NCBI GenBank assembly: GCA_963922205.1
Contig: CAWUHX010000246.1
Coordinates: forward strand, 310,001 to 374,000
Length of the DNA: 64,000 nt
Reading direction: 5' to 3'
Origin: Romanomermis culicivorax
Taxonomy: Eukaryota > Nematoda > Enoplea > Mermithida > Mermithidae
Below, piece after piece: positions 1 to 10,975 of the stretch. Each line of letters opens with the position of its first letter. Position 1 is the stretch's first letter. Both the position numbers and the translations under genes were made by a program. The notes beneath the pieces are model-generated. The model searched no databases, was not told the DNA's origin, and was given only the letters and a program-made list of their open reading frames with translations.

Positions 1-14
1 CTGTCCACGACACA

Positions 15-596
15 ATGCTGGCGAGTTGGTCAGTCGATCTGGCCAAGAGATATCTACACCTGCCATGGGGGTTGCTCAACAAACCAACGCAAGTTGAAGT
101 GCTAATGGCCCCTGACATTGTGCTCACAGCACCTGTATCGATGCGACTCTTACAACCGGACATGGCCCAATGGGCACTCGAGTTCATTGCCAATGGGACT
201 ATTCAGATCTCGCCCATTGAGAAGTTCCTCTCAGATGGGGAGCCATCCTCGCCAGCAGTCAACACCATCTGCTGAGCTGTCGAACAGGTCAGTCAGATCC
301 TCCTGCCTGCTGTTGCCACTCCACTGCCGACAGAAACGCTACCTGTTGCTGCTACACTGCCAACAGAGACACTCACCATCATTGCCTCGCCTCGGACAAC
401 AATGACAGTGACTGCACAAATGTTGCTGGCAACTGCCCAGCACTTATTTCAGGCCACTGCAACTGAGTCACCCATTGTCGAAAACATGGCCATCAACGAG
501 ACCCTACATCCAGTCAATGATGACATCAGCATCATTGACAAATCACTGTTCCCCTTGGCAACTGCCGCCCAGCCGCCCAAGGTCGGCATCCTCTGA
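15..596 (+). pseudogene. Decayed ORF, possible retroelement polyprotein tail
   Basis: One reading frame runs from an ATG at 15 to a stop at 596 with a single internal TGA at 273. The first half looks like globular protein. The second half is rich in Thr, Ala, Leu and Pro and resembles a linker or disordered tail. No family motif is recognised. It sits about 300 bp before another Cys-rich broken ORF in the same strand and frame class, so an inference is the 3' part of a retroelement whose 5' part lies off the left edge. It could equally be unrelated low-complexity coding debris. Confidence 0.25.
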
Positions 597-911
597 GAGA
601 TCCACCCATTCAGAGGGTTGGTCGTCGACTTCCCCAGTGAGGAGCCGATATCATCCGATAGCCATGAACAGGAGATTTGAACGCACCCACCGGGCCAGAT
701 TTGTAAAAACTTAAGACTTACAAATCACGTTTGTAAAGTTATTTTCATAATAAAATTGACCATAGTAACATCACTGTTTCTAGGGGTGAGTTCTGCAGAC
801 CTGCAATTCAGTATCAATTTTGTGGTCTCTCAAGAACCCGACATCCACTTGAGTTACCCCAGAGAGTAGAGTGTGAACCACTGCAATCTTCATGGAGTCC
901 ACAACACATGA

Positions 912-1637
912 ATGTTATGGTGTATGTTCCTAGTTCTGAGCCAATCACAACCACAGTGTAGAAATGCACATTGCGCAATCGTAAAGTCTGCACCAGGTTT
1001 TTTTGGCTCTAGGGGCATCACTGCAGACGTCATTACTACTCAGCATCTAGGGCCTGCCACTTGCAGGCTAGCAGATTGCACTAAGATGTTTGTCACACAA
1101 AAGCTTGTCAGTATCCGCCCTGGCTTTTATAACACAAACTAAACATTGGAAGTGATGTATGAATGCTGCTGCAGTGACATCTGCAAGAGTGTGACTAACG
1201 TTTTCATGGAAGAGGGACAAATCGCTTCTTGGGATGGCACTACTGCCCTTAGTACCTTAGGAGATGCAGGTGGATGCAGTCCCACTGCAGGGGAGTGCAC
1301 TACCCTAGACAGAGTCATTGTCTGGTCTGCTCAAAACTTTACAGCTTGGTGTCATTATCTCCCCAAGGGAAACTATACTGTTTCCATGTCAAGGAACGAC
1401 GTCATCATCGATGATTATTCAGGTTGCCCTCAAGATCCTGGCAAACTCCTGCCTCTTCAGACTGTGCCCAGAACTACATTCCACCACAGTCCGGACAGAT
1501 CAGGGTCTTCTCCTATGCATCCATGGGAGATACAATTTGACCCAAAACATGTTCAGATTGGCAAAAGACTCATGTTAGGATCCTGTCAATGCCAAACTGA
1601 ACTATCTGGCTCAGCAGATCAAGGAATCGAAAATTAA
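912..1637 (+). pseudogene. Cys-rich ORF with one stop; glycoprotein-like remnant, unassigned
   Basis: Two same-frame ORFs, 912-1142 and 1146-1637, are separated only by a TAA at 1140. The first opens with a short hydrophobic stretch (LWCMFLVL) that could be a signal peptide. Both are Cys-rich, and the second holds NFT and NYT sequons. Together they would give a secreted or membrane glycoprotein-like chain of about 240 residues. An envelope-like ORF of an LTR retroelement would fit this position, but no diagnostic motif was recognised. The stop indicates decay. The 3' end overlaps the end of an opposite-strand reverse transcriptase remnant, so two elements may abut here. Confidence 0.25.
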
Positions 1638-2976
1638 TGGTTTCTGGTTTTCGGGGAACAAAAAAGAGATGAGAAAACCAAATGTCATGTGCATCACCTG
1701 GAGAGATTGAAAAGGGAGAAATGGCTCCTTTCTCTACCAGTGCAGTGATTTCTTTATTTATCAGTTCTTGTTCCTTTGGGGAAACTTTTAATGGTATGAA
1801 ATTCAAGTGAAAGACCAGCAGCAGTGGGGAGGACCCAATGGTCAGAAGAAATAAGTTTCCAGTTATGAAAGAAAGACTGTAACCTGCCACTAATTTGATG
1901 ATTAGGTGTGACACAAAATAGAAAATGTAAATTTTCCAAATCATACCTGAATGTGTCGGATCTGAGACAAAAGTCCTTCCAGTCATCAGGTGGTGTTTTG
2001 AACTGTTTTAGGGCTCCACTCAAATGGTTTGATGGCCTACCTAGATTTTGTAAGGCCATGGCTAAGGTTTTATCTTTACAACTGCACTCTTTGAGTTTGC
2101 TGCAAAGCAAATGTCCAAAAAGTGGAGGAGTGATTTTGGTCGATGAGTCCAAGCATTGCTGGATATTCTCACTGTTAGCCATATTGACGGATGAAATTTT
2201 CTGTAAAATTTTGGTATTGATTCCCAAAATGTGTAAAATTTTGAAATATCTGTTGACTGTAACATTGTGTAACACCAAAGAAAAATGGCATAGACTGTGG
2301 CATACTGCCTTCTGGACGTAGGACAAATCGCCATTAACCTTCTCAATTTCGTTTAAAATGGTGATTAAAGAAAAGGCACATTCTAATAAGGCCTGGTTTA
2401 CATTACAAAGATGCTCATCTTCATGTACTGGCCATTTGTTTGCCCATTCCATGAAGAGATGTGAATTGTCATCAATAGGTGGAGCAATAGCCACATTGCA
2501 ATCCAGGATTGCCATTTGGGCGTAATGCTCTTTGCATGCCTTGGTTTCCTCGAAGCATTTTGAGAGGTTGTGGGTTGGTTTTGGGCTGAAGTGATAAACG
2601 TTGACGTTTAACCATCCCATGGTGTATCGTCAATGACTGATGAGCCATGACTACTTGAACAACCCTGTTTCCTAGTAGAGGAAAAGCTCTTGGTGTTGAC
2701 TGCACTTCTGTTGCTGGCTATGCTTTTGTCGCCATCATCATCTAAATTGCCTACAGGCGTTTTTGCCCTGTTGCTATCAACATCGGAGACTGCTCCCATG
2801 TCCAAAGTTCTGTCAGTGACGAGGCACAATTTAATTGTATCATCTAAAGATTTCAAAGAAATTCTCGAAATCTTTAACACAATAGATATAGTGTCAGAAA
2901 AAACAAAATGATGATAAAGTGACCAAAAGCTAAGACCTCGAGTGAATACTGAATGGTCACTAGGTTCAGAGACCAA
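1592..2976 (-). pseudogene. DIRS/Ty3-type retrotransposon remnant (gag-like region plus start of reverse transcriptase)
   Basis: Read leftwards, an acidic Ser/Asp-rich ORF (2976-2608) is followed, after a frame change, by a 288-codon ORF (2620-1754). A further frame change near 1800 leads into a third frame ending near 1592. The last part has the entry of a reverse transcriptase domain: a block with NWKLISSDHWVL, then EKGAISPF, then LFFVPRKP. These match the pre-palm spacing of DIRS-like and Ty3-like RTs. The catalytic YxDD block is absent because the similarity stops near 1592. Two frameshifts and truncation make it non-functional. The DIRS assignment rests on the N-terminal RT signature only; Ty3 is the alternative. 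Confidence 0.6.
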
Positions 2977-3471
2977 AGCAAGCTAAGACTCCACCCCTTT
3001 TAGCTTCTAAGCGAGCTCATAGCTTATAGTTTGAGTGAATAAGCATATTTTAAGTCAGCTGTTTTTGTGTGGTAGAAGTACTACTTCATTTTCTACTTTT
3101 TCCTGCCAAACCATATGTCACATAGGACTAGAGATCTGTCAGCCCACTTTTCTGACACTTATGTATTAAAGTAAGTGAAAGATCACAGTGTAAAAGCTTT
3201 GGGTAAACCACATTGAAGGTCCTACCAATTTTTTGTCTTTCTTCAACAAACAAGCATTTTATGTAAAATAGAATAAAATAACTTAAAAACTTTGAACTTT
3301 TCATAAAAGTTAAAACTAAGTCTGTTTGAAATAAAGCTTATTACTGTAAGAGGTTTCAGGGTAATACACTGGGGTTGTCTAGGTTAGTCTCGTCTTTTAC
3401 CAAAAATTTGTTCTTCACGCATACGGCAATATTCAAGGCTATTTAGTGTAGATTGTTGTCAATCCACTTGC
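2977..3471. other. Intergenic, no gene seen
   Basis: AT-rich sequence between the retroelement remnant and the tRNA-like gene. No convincing ORF, TIR or repeat was found apart from the A-rich stretch near 3240-3340. Confidence 0.5.
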
Positions 3472-3558
3472 GCTCCAGTGGCGTAATTGGTGAACGCGCG
3501 GTACTTATAAGCTGTATAAGGTATGCGGAGATCAACAGTTCGATCCTGTATAGGAGCA
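3472..3558 (+). tRNA. tRNA-Ile(UAU)-like gene with a short intron
   Basis: The 5' acceptor half GCTCCAG pairs with TAGGAGC at the 3' end (six of seven positions pair counting G-T; A-A mismatch at the sixth), followed by discriminator A. The A box (TGGCGTAATTGG) and B box (GTTCGATCC) are in place. The anticodon stem and loop CGGTA-CTTATA match the metazoan tRNA-Ile-UAU gene family, which characteristically carries an intron just after the anticodon loop. Here roughly 13 nt separate the loop from the 3' stem half. TTTT at 3561 could terminate Pol III. Mismatches in the acceptor, anticodon and T stems mean a pseudogene or a tRNA-derived repeat cannot be excluded. Confidence 0.55.
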
Positions 3559-3888
3559 AATTTTAACGGCGCCATTACGAAATGGAACAACTTTCCTAAC
3601 AGAGAAGTTTATGTAACTTCTACAGAGAAGTTTATGTAATTTCTCTATCCCTCGCTTCATACCAATGCTCTAACAACCGTAATGTTTTTGATGTTTCACA
3701 ATCTTGACATTTTTATAGAACTGGCCTAGGGATTTTTAAGAAATTTGACTACCATATCGGCAGCAAAGGAAACCTGGTTCAGGTCAACTAGATTTTAATC
3801 CAACCATAACCTTCTCCGTCAAAAATATACATCATTTTGAATCGTGTTTCTAAATATGTCTAAATGAGATCCATCGATTGATACCGTA

Positions 3889-4215
3889 TTGCGTTTCGGA
3901 AAAAAATTATTCCTACTCGCCTTGAAAAGTCACTGTTTGAGTAGGGACAAATATTTTTTGGGTGAAGTTAAAACCCCCAACCTCCGATGCCATCACAAGT
4001 TTGATGCAATTGAAGCAGCATCAAAAATGAGGTCTCATCTTGAATTGAAATGGTGTCTTTTGCTAGTCGCATTTAACGATCAGAAAATCGTCAATGGGAT
4101 CATCTCAAAGCTGAGAACTTCGGAAACTGTCAATCAAGAAGAGAAAATTTCTCATTTCTCAAATCAGTTTTATAAGCATCTGCTACTATACCATCGCCAT
4201 GTCATGCATATGTAG
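3889..4215 (+). other. Unrecognised 108-codon ORF
   Basis: An open frame with mixed basic and hydrophobic composition. No family motif, no clear splice sites and no start context that argues for a gene. It lies upstream of the first recognised methyltransferase exon (4714), which must have an earlier coding exon ending in phase 1, but this ORF has no donor that obviously supplies it. Possibly chance. Confidence 0.12.
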
Positions 4216-4339
4216 GTAACACTGACCTCACGTTATGCAGTGCATCTGCGATTTCAGCATAATAGGCTGTAGTACATTGCTGTACTGTAAGCACGTGCAC
4301 AAGATTTCTACACAGACTACGGTATAGAAAACTTCGAAC

Positions 4340-4574
4340 TATACTCCATTCATTTTGAATTGTTCGGTGCAGCGAGCTCGCAGCCAAACCTTTATTCGAA
4401 ATTACTGAAGGCTTGTTGACTACCAATAAATTTTTTCTCCATGTACAGAGTCCTTGATGGTAACTCTTTTCAATCATTACAAGAATATCGAAATTAATTT
4501 CCTGATCTCTAATAAGGCTGCGTTTGCCGAAACTCCGCCCGCTGCATCGATCATTTCAAAATGAATGGAGTATA
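4340..4574. mobile_element. MITE-like element, TIR family TATACTCC
   Basis: Inverted ends about 35 bp long: TATACTCCATTCATTTTGAA at 4340 and its complement ending at 4574, both followed inwards by GATCGATGCAGC-like sequence. A second, longer copy with the same ends lies at 53422-53791, and a single end occurs near 36547. No ORF is inside. The target-site duplication could not be read. Confidence 0.55.
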
Positions 4575-4713
4575 GTGAGCTGCACATCAGACGCTTGAGT
4601 GGGCGATTTATGATCACTCAGCATTTTCTCGTTCCACTTACAAACTTCAATATTTTGAAATATATTATTTCTTCCGATTCCTCAATTCGTTGAAATTTTC
4701 GTTGAATTTACAG

Positions 4714-4808
4714 AAAATGGTCAATGCCGAGTCGTTTCGGACGCAATGTACAATTATTTAGCCGAAAATTCTACGCCATTCTCGCCCGTACTACAAAATT
4801 TCCTGAAA
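4714..4808 (+). CDS. O-methyltransferase exon A
   Basis: Acceptor ...TTTACAG at 4713 and donor GTAAAA at 4809. It begins with two bases completing a codon from an unseen upstream exon and ends in phase 0. It encodes the N-terminal helix region including AENSTPFSPVLQNFLK, corresponding to the ..PL.PVL..L helix that precedes the SAM fold in this family. Confidence 0.75.
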
Positions 4809-4877
4809 GTAAAACGAATACGCATTTTGTGTCACTTTCGACTGAAGGTTTTTGATCGGCTGTGGCACATTTTCCAG

Positions 4878-4983
4878 GAGTCTCTAGCCATGCCCGGAGG
4901 TGGAATGACGAGCAGTCACACTACAACTGGCTTGCTAATGAATTTATTACGGATTACCCGTGGAAGGAGAGTTTTGGATATTG
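4878..4983 (+). CDS. O-methyltransferase exon B
   Basis: Acceptor TTTTCCAG at 4877, donor G|GTAATT after 4983, phase 0 in and phase 1 out. It encodes ESLAMPGGGMTSS through RRVLDIG, which is the start of the SAM-binding glycine motif. The preceding intron (4809-4877) is 69 nt and has no in-frame stop. Confidence 0.85.
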
Positions 4984-5312
4984 GTAATTATTGGCTCGCT
5001 TCAAGCCAGAGACTTTTCTTTGTTAGAGACTCGTCGTCAGACTGAATGCATTTTGCAGGCTGTATTTTCAGTTTGAAATTTCAGTGGCAGCGGGAGTAGA
5101 TTTTTCCAGCGCATTTATACTGCAATTTCGTCGCCAAGTTCTGAAATTATACATGTTTTAAAGTGTTGCCAACCTTACCCTATGAAAAACCCCGAAAAAA
5201 AACCTGAAATTTTTGGTCACAAAGTATACATGGAATACTAACGAAAAACGCACACACATGCTTAATTTATGCGTTTTTGAGCTTATTGGATGCTTCTGCA
5301 GTCACAAATTTA

Positions 5313-5540
5313 CTAGAAAAGAAGACGGACGAAATTTTTGAATTTTAAGTCACATAATGATAACAATATAGCAAAATTAATTATAGCAAAGAAGCAAAAA
5401 AACTGAAACAAAAAATTCATAAATTGCCTAGAAATTCCACTGCTGGCATCTTGGTGATCAGGGAAAAGTAAAGAATTACGAACTGCATTAGATGTATCCT
5501 TGCTTCCGGCGCCAAGCGCCAAAAATTTTTTTCGGAGTTT
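5313..5540. repeat. Interspersed repeat, inverted partner near 28960-29130
   Basis: The stretch with AATTGCCTAGAAATTCCACTG is present in the opposite orientation around 29060-29085. Both copies carry an A/T-rich flank and the word ggcgc. The ORF on the minus strand here (5313-5522) is therefore repeat-derived. Family unknown. Confidence 0.4.
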
Positions 5541-5747
5541 TGTACCCTGGAACGCCTGAAATGAATCTCTTCAGGATTTATTACGCGATTTAATAATTAA
5601 CTTTTTAGTCTAGAATGATGTTCAGACCTATGTACAAGAAAGATTAATAGTTAACCGTAGCGTCAACCTATAATATACTTGGCCCTCTAAAATCTGACTA
5701 ACCCCCTAGAGCAAAAACGGTTATAAAAAAAACTTTCAAAAACATTA

Positions 5748-6071
5748 AGGCCCTGCCATACTTCACCGCGCGGCGCCGCGCGGTGCCGGTTGTCCTATTC
5801 ATACTAACAGGCGGCACCGCGCGGTGGCTTGTCATACTTCGCCGCGCGGCACCGCGCGGCGCCGTACGGTGCCGCTTTTTTACTTTTGGATTTTGCTCTT
5901 CTCAAAAAATGTGTATTAATTCAGTTGAAACCTGATGGGACGCCGCGCGGCGCCGCAAAAATTACAAAAACCTATTCATACTTCAAAGGCGGTACCGCGC
6001 GGCGCCGCTTTTTAGTATGAATAGAACAACCGGCGCCGCGCGGCGCCGCGCGGTGGAGTATGACAGGGCCT
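5748..6071. mobile_element. GC-rich palindromic Harbinger-like MITE, TSD TTA
   Basis: Ends AGGCCCTG...CAGGGCCT are flanked by TTA on both sides (5745-5747 and 6072-6074), which is the target preference of PIF/Harbinger elements. The termini contain CGCGCGGCGCCGCGCGG-type palindromes and the words CTATTCATACT/AGTATGAATAG. Total 324 bp with no coding capacity. A related, much longer copy is at 9823-12731. The GC content contrasts sharply with the AT-rich surroundings. Confidence 0.75.
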
Positions 6072-6089
6072 TTACTTTCGCCACCACAA

Positions 6090-6245
6090 AACATCTGGGG
6101 CCGGTTTCTCAAAAAGCGTTCAACGCTAAACGCTAAACGCGTCTAACTCATGTCTAAAATGACGTCATATGTTTATTCAATGTTTCTCAAAAGACGTTCA
6201 AGCTAAACACGTTTAAAGTTAGACGAAAAATTTAGACGGGGTGGG
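6090..6245. repeat. Short repeat cluster CAAACGCTAAACG / GTCTAA
   Basis: Direct and inverted words (TTTCTCAAAAAGCGTTCAACG, AACGCTAAACGC, AGACGTTCAAGCTAAACACG) are packed into about 150 bp. They resemble the termini of small MITEs also suggested at 45280-45420 and 61075-61170. Element boundaries were not resolved. Confidence 0.3.
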
Positions 6246-7233
6246 ACCCTGAGTTAAGTAATGTGAAAATTTTTCAAATTATGCTTGAACGTTTTTTTCT
6301 TTATATTATTGTTGTACTCGGTGATGAGAATAGATGGCTTTTGTAAATCACTTTGGGATTAGGCTTTTTTTTCAATTGATCATTTTTTCATTGACCGATA
6401 ATTAATTCTAGTAAAGTTTTGGATTTTCAAAAGTTACGTTCGCAAGAATTCGAGCATTAGTACCACAGTTGAGATAATGGGGTGTCTGATGTGAGGTAGA
6501 TACAAATTTGGCTGTAACTTCGAATTTTTATCGAACGGACGGCCCATATTTTGATTGTATCCAAAAGCTACATTTTCGAAATTGTGACAAAAATGACGGA
6601 TTATTTACCAAAAAATATCGTAGACTAATATGCTAAATCTTTAGATAATGTGGAGGATGTGTTATTGGGTGCATAGTAGGGACCTGCACGGGCCGCAAGG
6701 ACGCGGCCCGCCCAGGTTCACTTCTCAGCCTGAGCCCGGTCCATCGAAGCTCGTTTTTTTAAAAAGTATGTCACAATATGATGAAAATTATGATAATGCC
6801 AAAAAATTAACCAAAACCAAATCAAATTTAAGTTGCTAAATAAAAATATATCAAACTATTATTTTTTCTAGAACTGATTGTACTCACTTGCAGTACGTAG
6901 TCTTTAAAAATGTTTGAATTTAGGAATGAAGCATTTGCACTTGGAAAATGAGTAAAACATCATGAGCAAAGGACAATACTGGAAGTTGTTGAAGAATCCC
7001 AATTCTTCATTGATTGCCTGCCTGATTTTAGAATTTTGGCTGCATGTTTTCAATATGATTTTTCCATTTTGCCTGAGCGGAAAACGATTGAATGGCTGCA
7101 AATTTAGACTTTTTATCCATGAAATAATTGCTGAAAAAATTCTTGTGCCAGCGTTGTTGAATATCAAAATTCAAAAGTTGTTTTCCGGCACTTTGCACCA
7201 GAAATAGTGATATTCGAATCCATTCGCCTGTCC

Positions 7234-8276
7234 TACTTTGGCGCCCTGTCTCACTTTGGCGCCCAAGTTGTGTTTTAGTTTGGCGCCCGTCTTAGTTTGG
7301 CGCCAACTATGCGTGTTTTTATCAATGCAAATTTTACGAGCAGTTTTAAATCTTACATTTTGCATTACGGTATAAAATATCTACTGTGCTTTCCTGTACG
7401 AAAATTATGTACTTTGCTGAAATCACTACCAGTTAGTAAACTGCTGTATTTTGTGCTAAACCATAAAATCAACAGTACGTTGTGTGACAATATTATGAAA
7501 ATCTTCATTAGAGAAACGACGTGGACATACAGTAAAAAATCATTTTGTTAGCTTTTCCATTATTTTTTTATTTTCTGTATAACATTTCTCCCTATCATTC
7601 TCTTTCCTCTGTTTCAGTTTCTTTCTATTCTCATCGTTTAGAGTCACACAATTCTATGTCCCACTGCTTTTCCTTTTTATTTTCATATTGTGTTGTTCCT
7701 GTTTATTTCTCCATTTTTGTTTCCATACATTTTTTCCCTTTCATTTTATCCACCATTTCCTTTATTATTTCATATTCGTATTTCAGTTCTCATTTTTTCT
7801 ATATTCGTATTTCAGTTCTCATTTTTCCATATTCGTTTTTTTTTCTTTTGCCGTCCTCTATTCTTTTCTCTTTCTACTTTTTTTGGTTTTATCTTTTAAT
7901 TTTCTTACTCGCACATTTCCACGCTATTAATTTTCTCCAATCTTGCAAAATATTTGTTTCATGTTTCCGTGCCTCGTTTCCGTTTTAGTTTTTCTTTTTT
8001 TGCATTTCAGTTTCTGTTTTGTACTTTTTTCTTTCTATATAGTCTATTTTCCTTCCCCGTCCTCCTTCCTCTTTTCCTTTTTTCAAAAACTAGCACGTTT
8101 GGAGCCTGATCATTTGTGTTACTGTAATATTTCTCTCATAATCTGCTAATTTCTGAGCCATTTTCAATTTGTTACAAATCTTTATTTTACATTACGATCT
8201 ATAGCAGAGACACATCAGCATGGATGCTGAAAAGCAGACTACGACGGGGCGCCTAAGTGAGACGGGCGCCAAAGTA
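7234..8276. mobile_element. TIR element with TACTTTGGCGCC ends
   Basis: The left end TACTTTGGCGCCCTGTCTCA is matched in inverse by ...GAGACGGGCGCCAAAGTA at 8276. The motif (T)TTGGCGCC is repeated four times within the left 80 bp. The interior (about 1 kb) is a pyrimidine-rich tract with TTTTCAGTTCTC/CATATTCGT repeats and no real protein. Superfamily not assigned. Confidence 0.6.
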
Positions 8277-8307
8277 AGAATGTAAGCTTAATAATGCCAG
8301 AAAAGTA

Positions 8308-8724
8308 CACTACCAGGCGAAACTAACCGTCCATGCTGGTCGCGTCCAGGACGCGTCCGGAACGCGTCCGGGACGCACCCAGGACGCGAAAAGCACACTA
8401 TACCGACAATAAAATTGACAGGCCATGTGCTTGTGTCACACAAAGCCAAAGAATTTTGCTGAGGCTTCCTTCTTACCTCCCTATAGAAAGCACACATTAT
8501 TTACCAGATATAAACGAAAGGTCAACTGTTGTCATACTGTAGGTCAAAACAAAGTGCATATGCACTACACATTATGAAAGAACTATGATTGGCAGTTATT
8601 GCATGAATGTTAATTACTGAGAAAGATGAAAGTTTTCTTTGTGCTGCCGAAAAAGACGCGTTCCGGACGCGACCTGGACGCGTCCAGAACGCGAATTTTT
8701 GAGGGTTAGTTTCGCCTGGTAGTG
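8308..8724. mobile_element. MITE with CACTACCAGGCGAAACTAACC ends
   Basis: Perfect or near-perfect 21-bp inverted termini. Next to each end lie runs of the palindromic word GGACGCGTCC in several variants (8340-8390 and 8655-8695). 417 bp, no ORF. Target-site duplication unclear (possibly TA). Confidence 0.65.
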
Positions 8725-9606
8725 TGTCTGGAACATGAAACGCGTCATCATCAAAAGCACTGCTTATTTAGATAAGTATACTAAAAAATCTAATGCTGAT
8801 TGCTGTTACGGTAATTTCAAGCCATTCTGAAAATGATTCCGGTTAATTGATAACGCATGAAACGTTGTGGTGTGAATTTGAAAAATTTGAGTATCATCTT
8901 ACGAAGATAAAGGCAGTCGATTTTGCGGTACCGTACAGGGCTGTATTGTAGAGTCGAACTTGAATTTAGTGATATCTGAGGAGTGAAATTTGAAAAAGTT
9001 ATCGAAGAGACAGAACAGGCAACATACTTGTAGCTCAGTTTTGAAAATCATGGTAAATTACTAAATTTGTAAAGCATCCATTTTCACTTATTTCTACAGT
9101 AAGTGATTGTTTTCGATTGGAAGATTACTAATATCAACTCAGCATTGATTTCCGTGACGAGTCGTCGATTAGTCGGTCTCTTATCATACAACCTCTAATT
9201 GACTCATTCGATTTCAATCGGAAATTGCTTTCAATTCGAAATTTCCTCTCCGAACTTCTGTCATTAAAGCTCTCAAAATGGTTGCGTGAAATTTTTTGCG
9301 AAAAAAATCTGCAAAATTTCGTCCGAAAGAAATGAACTGCATTACTTTCAGCATAAAAAATTTGTCGCCACCATCTAAAAAACAACTCGTCTACCTATTT
9401 CTCTGGGTCATGATTCAGGCAAGTCCAAAACTGTACAGTTTTTTCGCGCTCACGATTTTCCATGAAAGGTATAACTCTGAACATCTATATGGATTCTATT
9501 TTTTGTGAACAAATATCGTCATTATGAACTCTTCGAAATGCTTCTTTTTACATAAACCTCCTGGAAATTGCTAATCCTCATTGACCGCGTCTTCTCACAC
9601 CTTCAG
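8725..9606. other. Methyltransferase intron sequence without identifiable features
   Basis: Ordinary AT-rich intronic sequence between the 8308-8724 MITE and the 9607 exon. The short ORFs at 9134-9508 occur on both strands and show no family signal. Confidence 0.4.
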
Positions 9607-9728
9607 GCACATTTGGCGGCTTCAGTGCGATAGCAATGGCTACTGTGTTACCAGCAGATGGAAAGGTGGTGACGATCGACGTAACGAACCAGTTTTGGAA
9701 CATGACTGGTCGGAAGTACGCACATCAA
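9607..9728 (+). CDS. O-methyltransferase exon C
   Basis: Acceptor CTTCAG at 9606. Its first two bases complete the Gly codon split from exon B, giving VLDIG-TFGGFSAIAMA. It ends CATCAA|GTGCGT in phase 0. It encodes the rest of the SAM motif, LPADGKVVTIDV and the following helix to GRKYAHQ. An alternative donor GTACGC at 9716 would shift the frame and is not supported by exon D. Confidence 0.85.
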
Positions 9729-10229
9729 GTGCGTTTTCCATTCCATTTCGCGTGAAAATAGTCCATTTATTTTGAAATGATAGATACAGTGCTTGAGCAG
9801 GAAAACTATTGCAGTAGTCTTAAGGCCCTGTCATACTTCGCCGCGAGGTACCGCGCGGCGCCGGTTTTCCTATTCATACTAACAAGCGGTGCCGCGCGGT
9901 ACCGCGCTTTGCCTTGTCATACTTCACCCCGCGGCGCTGCTTTTTTACTTTTGGATTTTGCTGTTGTCAAAAAATGCGCACTGCTCGTCTCGACAAATAC
10001 GAAATACAAAAAATGCGAAAGAATGAAAAAAGCGAAAAAATCGAAAAATAAAAAGCGCAAAAGAAAAATGAAATCAATCATTCCTACACGGTGCAGATAG
10101 AAGCTTGCAAGAAGCCTAGTCTAAAGATTATGGGCTCTTGCTTCAATTTGCTCCTCATTCCAACGATTAATAGCTTTTGAACTGCTGAGAAATATCAATT
10201 TTATATAAATTGATTTTGAAAAATTGAAT

Positions 10230-10975
10230 ATACATGGTGAGCCAAAAAAAGACGACCGGTACTGACTTCCATAACTTTTGAACGGATGAAGGTTTTATAT
10301 AACGCGGATTGCTGCATTAGAATGCCCTGTTTGCCTTTGTTACAAGGCCCAAATTTTATGCTCCCAGCATTGATGGTTACTGTACAAACAGAAATTTAGT
10401 AAAAAAGATCATTTTTCAAAAAGTAAAAGTTGTGAAATGAAAGTAAAAGTTGTCCTATTGTGAAAAAAGTTTTGTAAAGCTGTTTACACACAACAATACT
10501 TTGAAAATCACCCAGATTTGTAAGTTACACGTAATTTAAAGTCAGCAAATTCTTGTTTCAATATGATCGAAATTTCGCCAAAATCAAGAGCTTCTGTTAT
10601 GAAATTGGAAAAAAAGCAAAATTGAAGCAAAATCAACTCTGTCATTGACCAGATCGAAAAACGATTAAAATTATTGGTGAAACAGACATACTAAAGCGGC
10701 TCTCTTGTAGTTTCAAGCAGTTATTTGGTTCTTATAATTGGATCTATTGTACTTTTCTGCCGTGAAACATGTTGATTCTGTAAATTTTTAAATATTTATT
10801 ATCAAAAAAATCTACGTTTAGTATTTTTGATTTTAGTCGGTCAAAATTCAAGAAATTTGACTGAAACTTTGCGTTCTTTATGCCAAATGTTTTATCTATC
10901 GATGACAGGAAACCGCACTAAAAAAGCTTCTCCCGTTCGGAAGCTATAAAAGTCAGTACCGGTCGCCTTTTATAT
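10230..10975. mobile_element. TIR element with AAAAGACGACCGGTACTGACTT ends
   Basis: The sequence AAAGACGACCGGTACTGACT at 10236 reappears inverted near 10950-10970 (AGTCAGTACCGGTCGCCTTT), with further matching ..GAACGG inside both arms. About 740 bp, no coding ORF. It lies inside the long GC-rich element. Confidence 0.55.

Noticed and set aside
7545-8149. Several overlapping Phe/Ser-rich ORFs, up to 147 codons
   Set aside because: All derive from a pyrimidine-rich non-coding tract inside a TIR element; three frames are open at once.
9711-9716. Donor CGGAA|GTACGC for methyltransferase exon C
   Set aside because: It leaves phase 2, which does not fit exon D; the donor at 9729 keeps phase 0 and the family alignment.
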